From positions 1 to 64,000 of the forward strand of contig NZ_RXOF01000011.1 of assembly GCF_003970915.1 (NCBI RefSeq): a DNA stretch of 64,000 nt. Direction: 5' to 3'. Positions 58,470 through 64,000 of this stretch are shown one piece after another (the stretch's first letter is position 1; each line of letters opens with the position of its first letter). The translations under genes and the position numbers were made by a program. This stretch comes from Hymenobacter gummosus (GTDB lineage: Bacteria; Bacteroidota; Bacteroidia; Cytophagales; Hymenobacteraceae). The notes below the pieces were generated by a model, which saw nothing but the letters and a program-made list of their open reading frames with translations, ran no database searches and was not told where the DNA came from.

Positions 58470-60668
58470 TTACAGCTCGCTCAGCTCCTCGGCCAGCTTA
58501 CCGGGCACCCCGATGCTGTGCAGCAGCCCGCTCACCACGCCCTGCATCCAGATGGTAAACACGCTGTAGCGCAAGTCGCGGTCGGAGCGCACGGGGGCAT
58601 CTTTCAGCTCGGCCCCGCGGCGGCGCGGGTTGTCGTCGCGGATGATGAGCACGTTGGCGGCTTTCGACAGCACTTTGGTACCGAAGGTCTGCTTGTCGCG
58701 CCCGCCGCCGCTGGTGCTGAGCATGTCCACCTTCAGATCGGAGTAGCGGGCCCACATGCGGCCAGTTACCCGCTGGCGGTTCACCTGCAGCTGCACCCGG
58801 ATGCCGTGCAGCTGCCCCCGCTCGAAGCGGGCCGAGCGCGTGGGCACCGTGATGGTGTTCAGAATGGCAAACGGGGCCGAGCCGAACGTACCCTCCACCT
58901 GGTGCCGGCCCTGCGGGTCGAGCAGCGACATGCGGGCCACGGCCGAGAAGCGGCAGCGGTCCTGCAGGTAAGCCGTGGCCCGGATGACGGCCGGCGTGGC
59001 CGCGCTCATGCGCCGCGGGTCGTTGGTGAGGTTGGTGGCCGCGCCGGTGAGGCGGGTAATGGCGAAATAGCCCGGGCGCTTGGCCAGCTCGCCGGTAAAC
59101 TTGAAGCGGATGGCCAGGTCCTCCACCTGCAGGCGGCGCACGTCGAGGCGAAACGGCAGGCGGCGCACGTTTTCGGGCGACACCTTGGCCAGCGCGTTGC
59201 CCAGCGGGTAATGCGCGTTGCCGATGATGTTCAGGCGCATGTGCGGGGCGGCCACCGTCTGGGCGCGCACGGCCTTGTGCAGCAGCCCCCAGTAGTCCAG
59301 CCCCGTCACGCGCACCTCGGGCAGGCGCAGCGTGAGGTGGGTGGCCTGGTGCCCCTTGCGCCGCGACAATTCCCCCTGCGACATCACCGGGCTGATGAGC
59401 CCGCGGGTAATGCGCAGCGTGCGGGCCTGGGTACCGAGGCGCAGCGCCGCCCACCGCACGCGGTAGTACGGCGCGTCGATGGTGACTTCCCCGATGCCGC
59501 TGCCGCCCTGCCAGTCGCGGGCGTAGAGCACGCGCTGCGGGTCGCGGAAGGCGGCGGCGTCCACCCGAATGTCGCGGCCGCTCAGGCTGATGTCGCTCAG
59601 GCGCGGGTCCAGCGCCAGGCGGGTGAGGCGAAGCTGGGCGCGCTGCACCTCCAGCCGCCCGAGCAACACCCGGCGCAGGTAGGGCGCCAGGGCTTCGTGC
59701 AGCGGGGGCGGCGTCTGGCTGGGCACGGCAAAGCGCAGGGTGGGCGCGCTCAGGCGCAGGGTATCGGCCTGCAGAATGCGGCGGCTCAGCAGCGGCGGGC
59801 GCAGGCCGGCCAGCACCAGCCGCGGCAGCCAGAGCGTAATGCGCGCCGCGCCCCCGGGCAGCTGCCGGTCGTCGATGGGCATTACCCGCAGCGAATCTAG
59901 GCGCAGCTGCCGGCCGCGGGAGCTGAAGCGGGCCGCGCCCAGGCTCAGGTGGTGGCCCGGCACCTGGGCTTCCAGGCCGTCGATTTTCATTTCCACGGCC
60001 GCCGCGTAGCTCAGGCGCGACGAATCCTGGGCCGCGCCGCGGCTGATGAGCACGTCCTGGGCCGCCAGGTGGCCGTGGCGCAGCTGCGTCCGCTCGCCGC
60101 GCCCTCGCCCCGCCGATACCACCCGCACGTCGTTTACCAGCAGGTGGGCCAGCCGGATGCCCGGGATGCGCCGTGGCAGCTGCTCGTGCAGGGGCTTGCC
60201 GCCAGCGCCGGGCCGCTCGGGCGTGCGCAGCACCCGGGCCCGCACGGTGCGCACCAGCAGGGTATCTACGCTCACCACCTCGCCCCGCAGCAGTGCCCCC
60301 AGCCCAATGCCGGCCGCCCGGATTTCATCGACCGTCACCAGGGCCCAGGGTGCGGGGCCTTTGGCCGAGTCGGGCCGGGCCTTGGGCCAGCCGGCGGGCC
60401 GCAGCCACAGCCGGCGCAGGGTGATGGAGCGGCGGCCCAGGTCGGTGCGCAGGCTGCCGATGCGCAGCTCGTAGCGCCCGCCCGACTTTTCGGCCACCTG
60501 CCGCTCCAGGGTGCGCCGCAGCCAGGGGTCGAGCTGCTGCAGGGCCACCAGGGCCAGCACCAGCAGCAGGGCCAGCGTGCCCAGCCACCACCACAGCCAG
60601 CGGCGGCGGGGCCGGGCGGGCGGCGCGGCGGGCGAATCGGAAGCAGTGGAAACGGGCGAATCGAGCAC
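58470..60668 (-). CDS. AsmA/DUF748-like membrane-anchored protein
   Basis: 732 residues. A Pro-rich cytoplasmic start, one membrane helix (WLWWWLGTLALLLVLALVAL, about 23-45), then a very long beta-rich periplasmic part of repeated short segments (YELRIGSLRTDLGRRSITLR, VEMKIDGLEAQVPGHHLSLG, LRLPEVRVTGLDYWGLLHKA). This is the layout of AsmA/TamB-like and DUF748 proteins, implicated in moving phospholipids between inner and outer membranes. No other envelope gene is nearby. The C-terminal MQGVVSGLLHSIGVPGKLAE is amphipathic. Exact subfamily uncertain. Confidence 0.78.
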   Translation of the reverse strand: MLDSPVSTASDSPAAPPARPRRRWLWWWLGTLALLLVLALVALQQLDPWLRRTLERQVAEKSGGRYELRIGSLRTDLGRRSITLRRLWLRPAGWPKARPDSAKGPAPWALVTVDEIRAAGIGLGALLRGEVVSVDTLLVRTVRARVLRTPERPGAGGKPLHEQLPRRIPGIRLAHLLVNDVRVVSAGRGRGERTQLRHGHLAAQDVLISRGAAQDSSRLSYAAAVEMKIDGLEAQVPGHHLSLGAARFSSRGRQLRLDSLRVMPIDDRQLPGGAARITLWLPRLVLAGLRPPLLSRRILQADTLRLSAPTLRFAVPSQTPPPLHEALAPYLRRVLLGRLEVQRAQLRLTRLALDPRLSDISLSGRDIRVDAAAFRDPQRVLYARDWQGGSGIGEVTIDAPYYRVRWAALRLGTQARTLRITRGLISPVMSQGELSRRKGHQATHLTLRLPEVRVTGLDYWGLLHKAVRAQTVAAPHMRLNIIGNAHYPLGNALAKVSPENVRRLPFRLDVRRLQVEDLAIRFKFTGELAKRPGYFAITRLTGAATNLTNDPRRMSAATPAVIRATAYLQDRCRFSAVARMSLLDPQGRHQVEGTFGSAPFAILNTITVPTRSARFERGQLHGIRVQLQVNRQRVTGRMWARYSDLKVDMLSTSGGGRDKQTFGTKVLSKAANVLIIRDDNPRRRGAELKDAPVRSDRDLRYSVFTIWMQGVVSGLLHSIGVPGKLAEELSEL

Positions 60669-60957
60669 AGGGACGTGGCAGGTCTGAGCCCTTAACGCAG
60701 AAAGGCCCGCCGGGGCTACGTTGGCCCACCCGCCGCCGACCGAATAAGCTTCACCCTGGTCGGTTATCCGGCTTCGCTGGTTTTACCCGCAACGCCGGGC
60801 AACCGGCAGGCCGACAGCAGCGCGGAAATCCGTTAGCTGCGCCGAGCTACGGTTTCGCGTGGCGCTAAATGCGCCGATGCGGAGCTGCGTGGTACCTGCT
60901 ACTTGCCGGCGGCTCGTCGTGTACCACAGCTCAGCGTAGTCAGGCCGATTTTCGCCT

Positions 60958-62280
60958 TTACTGGCCGCTGGCCCCGGGCGCCGCGGGGGTAGGTCGGCCA
61001 GGCCCGCGCCGCAGGCTGCGCAGAATAGCCCGCAGCTCCTTTTCGGTTTCGACGAGCCGGAAATCGTGGCGGCGCACCACGTAGGCGCGGCGCAGGTTGC
61101 TGTAGGGCAGCTGCTCTATGCGCTTGTTGAGCACGTAGGATTTGTCGCCCAGGCGGCCGACCACCACCAGGCGCCGCTGCCGGGGCGCAATGCCGCCGAT
61201 GCTGCGGCGGAAGGTGAAGTGGCGCGCGTCGGTGAAGCGGGCCCGCACCAGGGAGTTGTCGCCGTAGCAGTAGGCCCGCACGCGCTCCAGCCGGGGCACG
61301 CGGAACTCCAGGCGGCGGGGCCGGGCGCCGCCCCCGAATAGCGAAGCCAGCAGGGCTTTTTCCTTGTCCAGGTTGAGGTTGAACAGGCTGGTGGTCGTCA
61401 GCTCGTAGTAGCGTTTGCCGTTGACGATGACCAGGCGCGGTTTTTCGCCCACCGGCTCCCACACGGTTTCCCCGTCGCGCTGCACGGGCCGGTACAGGGC
61501 CATGGCCGGGTCCAGCGAATCGGCCGGAATGCGGATGGTAACGGGCGAGTTGGGCGTGAGGGCGGGGCCGCGGGCGTCGCGGCGCACCGAGACGAACAGC
61601 ATACCGGCCGTTTCGAGCAGGCCGCCGGCCGCGTCTTCGGTGGCCGCGTCGTTGAGCACCATGCTGGTCGGGTTGTACACTTCCTTCACCTGCACTTGCA
61701 AGTGGCGCAGCTCGTAGGGCGCGAAGGCATCCTTGGCCATAATCAGCTCGGTGCCTTCCGCCCCGAAAATGACGGTGTCGCGCCGGTTGAAAGGCTCCGC
61801 CGGCGGCACGGTGGCCGCGGCCAGGGCCGGAGTCGGTGCGGCCGCCGCTACGACCGGGGCGGTGGCCCAGGCGGCCGTTACGGTCACGCTGCGGTTGCGG
61901 GCCCGGCCGGCGGCGCTGCCGTTGTCGGCCAGGGGCTGCTGCTCGCCCAAGGCGGCGGCGGGCTGAAAGGCGGCCAGCGGTACTTGCTGGCGCAGCAGGA
62001 ACTGCTGCACGGCCTCGGCGCGGCGCCGGGCCAGCTGCTGGTTGTAGCCAGCCGCGCCCACGCTGTCGGTGCGCCCGACCAAGGTCAGCTGCAGCCCGGG
62101 CTGCCCGGCTACTGCAGCGGCCAGGCTGCGCAGCGTCTGCTCGGCCGCCGGCGACAAAGCCGCTTCGGCCGTGGCAAATTCTACGCGCTGGGTGAGCTGC
62201 TGCCCGGCGGCTTGCTCGGCCCGCGTCAGCAGGCCGGCCAGCAGGCCCAGGCCCGCCACTATTCGATACCAATACTTCAT
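60958..62280 (-). CDS. OmpA-domain protein with the domain at the N-terminus
   Basis: 440 residues from the ATG at 62280, with signal peptide IVAGLGLLAGLLTRAEQAAG. An OmpA-like peptidoglycan-binding domain follows at once (about 33-115: VEFATAEAALSPAAEQTLRS, LTLVGRTDSVGAAGYNQQLA, RRRAEAVQQFLLRQQV). After an Ala/Pro linker comes a ~270-residue region (FNRRDTVIFGAEGTELIMAK, APYELRHLQVQVKEVYNPTS, GMLFVSVRRDARGPALTPNS) of unknown family. OmpA domains usually stand at the C-terminus, so the order is reversed here. It is periplasmic by inference. It lies 289 bases from the AsmA-like gene on the same strand; that gap holds no gene. Confidence 0.82.
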   Translation of the reverse strand: MKYWYRIVAGLGLLAGLLTRAEQAAGQQLTQRVEFATAEAALSPAAEQTLRSLAAAVAGQPGLQLTLVGRTDSVGAAGYNQQLARRRAEAVQQFLLRQQVPLAAFQPAAALGEQQPLADNGSAAGRARNRSVTVTAAWATAPVVAAAAPTPALAAATVPPAEPFNRRDTVIFGAEGTELIMAKDAFAPYELRHLQVQVKEVYNPTSMVLNDAATEDAAGGLLETAGMLFVSVRRDARGPALTPNSPVTIRIPADSLDPAMALYRPVQRDGETVWEPVGEKPRLVIVNGKRYYELTTTSLFNLNLDKEKALLASLFGGGARPRRLEFRVPRLERVRAYCYGDNSLVRARFTDARHFTFRRSIGGIAPRQRRLVVVGRLGDKSYVLNKRIEQLPYSNLRRAYVVRRHDFRLVETEKELRAILRSLRRGPGRPTPAAPGASGQ

Positions 62281-62462
62281 ACCTCGACGTAATACTGCCG
62301 GACAAGATATTGAAGCAGCGGGAAAAACCAGCACATTATCAAGCCATTTGAGCCCACTTGGCAGCGCAGCCGACCGGGGTTTTCGGGGGCGCCGCCGGGG
62401 CCTGGCCGCCGAGTCCGGGCGGCGCTGCCTAATATCGCAGCCACAACCAGCCTCGTTCCGCC

Positions 62463-63062
62463 ATGTCCTCGCCTACTCCTTCCGCCGCCCTGGCTGCCGA
62501 GCTGCTGGCCAACCTGCGCCACAGCTTCCGCAGCTACCAGCAGCTGGCCGACACGGCCCTGGCCCGGCTCAGCCCCGAGGAGTGGCTGTGGCGGCCCGAG
62601 CCGGAATCCAACAGCGCGGCCGTCATCGTGCAGCACCTGGTGGGCAACCTCCGCTCCCGCTTCACCGATTTCTGGACCGCGGACGGCGAAAAGCCCGACC
62701 GGCAGCGCGACCGGGAGTTTGAGGAACCCGCCACGGCGGCCGGCGTGGAGGCGCTGCGCCAGCAGTGGGCGGCGGCCTGGCCCCTGCTCTGGGCCGTATT
62801 TGAGCACCTGGAGCAGTACCCGGAAGACTGGCTGCGGCCGGTCACCATCCGGCAGGAGCCGCACACGGCCCTGGCGGCCCTGCAGCGGCAGGCCACGCAC
62901 TACGCCTACCACACCGGGCAGCTGGTGCTGCTGGCCAAGGCCCGGCGCGGCGCCGGGTGGCTGAGCCTGAGCATTCCGCGGGGCCAGAGTGAGCAGTTCA
63001 ACGCCCAAATGCTGGCCCGCCACGGCGCTTCGGCCAACCTTGCGCCCGGTTCCGGAGTTTAA
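62463..63062 (+). CDS. DinB-like protein (DUF1572)
   Basis: 199 residues, four-helix bundle. RHSFRSYQQLADTALARLSP at the start, SAAVIVQHLVGNLRSRFTDF with the conserved His, and QATHYAYHTGQLVLLAKARR with paired His. These histidines (VQHLVGN, THYAYHTG) bind metal in DinB/YfiT relatives. DUF1572 members are uncharacterised; they may be thiol-dependent transferases. It is followed after nine bases by the RNA-ligase-like gene and probably co-transcribed. Confidence 0.85.
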   Translation: MSSPTPSAALAAELLANLRHSFRSYQQLADTALARLSPEEWLWRPEPESNSAAVIVQHLVGNLRSRFTDFWTADGEKPDRQRDREFEEPATAAGVEALRQQWAAAWPLLWAVFEHLEQYPEDWLRPVTIRQEPHTALAALQRQATHYAYHTGQLVLLAKARRGAGWLSLSIPRGQSEQFNAQMLARHGASANLAPGSGV

Positions 63063-63071
63063 GCGCCGCGT

Positions 63072-63617
63072 ATGCTTGCTATTACTTCCCTGCTCAATCC
63101 GCAGAACGCCGCCCGCATCAACGGCATCATCCAGAGCCTGGAGGACGAGTTCGGCCTCGACGACGTGCAGGCCACGCCCGACCCGCACATCACCTACCTG
63201 CTGGCCGGCGTGAGCAAACACGAGCCGCTGAAGGAGGTGCTCGAGGACATTGCCGCCACCACCGTGCCCTTCGAGGCGCACACCACCGGCCTGGGCTTGT
63301 TTCCGGGCCCGAATCCGGTCATCTACATCCCCGTGCTCCGCTCCGACGAGCTGAACCGCCTGCACCGCCGCCTGCTCGGCGCCACCGAGCCGCTGTGCCT
63401 GCGCACCGATAAGTTCAGCACGCCCGAGCTGTGGCTGCCCCACATTTCGCTGGCCCTGCACGACACCACGCCCGAGCTGCTGGGCCCGGTGCTGCAGTAC
63501 CTCAACGAGCAGACCTTCAACCTGAAGCTGCGCATCAGCAACCTGGCCATCCTGCGCCAGGAAGGCGAGCAGTTTGTTCCCGAAGAGGTGTACCCGCTGG
63601 AAGGCGAGGATGAGTGA
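63072..63617 (+). CDS. 2'-5' RNA ligase-like phosphoesterase
   Basis: 181 residues. Two HxT/S motifs mark the 2H phosphoesterase fold: PDPHITYLLAG and LPHISLALHD. This family includes ThpR/LigT and proteins of unknown action on cyclic phosphodiesters. Length and motif spacing are right. The stop is nine bases before the start of a repeat element. Confidence 0.85.
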   Translation: MLAITSLLNPQNAARINGIIQSLEDEFGLDDVQATPDPHITYLLAGVSKHEPLKEVLEDIAATTVPFEAHTTGLGLFPGPNPVIYIPVLRSDELNRLHRRLLGATEPLCLRTDKFSTPELWLPHISLALHDTTPELLGPVLQYLNEQTFNLKLRISNLAILRQEGEQFVPEEVYPLEGEDE

Positions 63618-63625
63618 GCAATGAC

Positions 63626-63760
63626 TGATGGCTCAATGGCTAAACTGTTAAATGGCTGTTTGTTCTGACGCGTGCAGCCAGGAACGACCAGCCATTTAAC
63701 CATCCAGAAGACCAGAACGACCGGCCATTCAACCATGCAGCCATTTGGCCATTAGGAAAA
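63626..63760. repeat. ATGGC/GGTCGTTCTG family element, copy 2
   Basis: AAATGGCTGTTTGTTCTGA (63651-63669) pairs imperfectly with AGGAACGACCAGCCATTT (63681-63698); further copies CCAGAACGACCGGCCATT (about 63713-63730) and GCCATTTGGCCATT follow. Related to the element at 19587-19646. Confidence 0.75.
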
Positions 63761-63809
63761 GCAGTCATTCAATCATTGCGTTACTTTGCCCCGCACCAAC
63801 CCGCTGCCT

Positions 63810-64000
63810 ATGTACTCCACGCTACTACTGCTGCACTCCTGGACGCGCTGGCTCGTCCTCATTTTTGGTTTGATTGCCTTCCTGCGCGCCTTTACGGGCT
63901 GGCAGGGCCGCAAGCCCTACGTCGGGGCCGACAACGGCATGGGCGCCGCCTTTGTGGGCAGCATGCACCTGCAGCTGCTGCTGGGCCTGCTGCTTTACTT
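63810..64000 (+). CDS. Membrane protein, truncated by the window edge
   Basis: The first 63 codons of a gene that runs past the end. ATG at 63810; MYSTLLLLHSWTRWLVLIFG and LIAFLRAFTGWQGRKPYVGA are followed by FVGSMHLQLLLGLLLY. Two membrane helices are visible; His in LLLLHSW and SMHLQ suggests a possible haem-binding or cytochrome-b-like membrane protein as annotated in related genomes, but the evidence is slight. TTACTTTG at 63780-63787 is a near-match -7 box. Confidence 0.6.
   Translation, partial: MYSTLLLLHSWTRWLVLIFGLIAFLRAFTGWQGRKPYVGADNGMGAAFVGSMHLQLLLGLLLY

Noticed and set aside
60669-60957. Small gene between the AsmA-like and OmpA-domain genes
   Set aside because: Frames are short or have GC-shadow composition; no start with promoter and no conserved motif.

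Overview
The window looks like the chromosome of a high-GC member of the Bacteroidota, most likely a Hymenobacter or close relative (Cytophagales). Evidence read from the sequence: Bacteroidota promoter boxes of the TAnnTTTG type in front of many genes; a type IX secretion (T9SS) plug-protein homologue and a 1455-residue T9SS cargo; families typical of the phylum (DUF1573, DUF3276/PUR, DUF4296, DUF3822, DUF58 with BatA); and consistently GC-rich coding DNA. The genus is inference. No rRNA, tRNA, transposase, integrase, phage gene or CRISPR array was recognised.

Layout. 0-6 kb: secreted retropepsin-like/PDZ protein, menC (menaquinone), two small hydrophilic proteins, then egtB-egtD (ergothioneine). 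6-14 kb: MATE exporter, DUF922 protein, csaA, a DUF4296 lipoprotein, a partial aerotolerance (Bat) cluster (DUF58, membrane protein, BatA), the PLP protein YggS and a DUF423 protein. 14-22 kb: DUF1573 protein, RecD-like helicase, thioesterase, DUF4126, two Nudix hydrolases, DUF3822, coaD, a phosphodiesterase. 22-33 kb: an unusual 52-residue basic protein, threonine aldolase, divergent nhaA and CPA1 antiporter, GNAT, AlkA-type glycosylase, a second DUF58, DUF3276, YdcF, ychF, a PhnA-type protein, a barrel protein and a lipoprotein. 33-39 kb: M48 protease, another antiporter, unknown genes, and the T9SS plug homologue. 39.2-42.2 kb: an AT-rich island with two exported proteins of unknown function, the clearest sign of transfer. 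42-56 kb: ABC-F ATPase, MarR regulator with serine hydrolase, coupled lipoprotein genes, luciferase-like oxidoreductase, a fourth antiporter, and the giant GEVED-repeat T9SS cargo. 56-64 kb: a broken exported gene, small lipoproteins, a PAS histidine kinase, an AsmA-like protein, an OmpA-domain protein, DinB-like and 2'-5' RNA ligase-like proteins, and a truncated membrane gene at the edge.

Two themes cut across the window. First, many intergenic spaces hold snap-back inverted repeats. At least two families recur: a ~190 bp element at 22.3 and 34.9 kb, and an ATGGC/GGTCGTTCTG element at 19.6 and 63.6 kb. The others appear once. Second, several -7 promoter boxes lie only 4-7 bases before the start codon, which predicts leaderless mRNAs. 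Together with strong bidirectional terminators between convergent genes, this gives a compact chromosome of short transcription units. The repeat families and the AT-rich two-gene island are the parts least explained by known biology.
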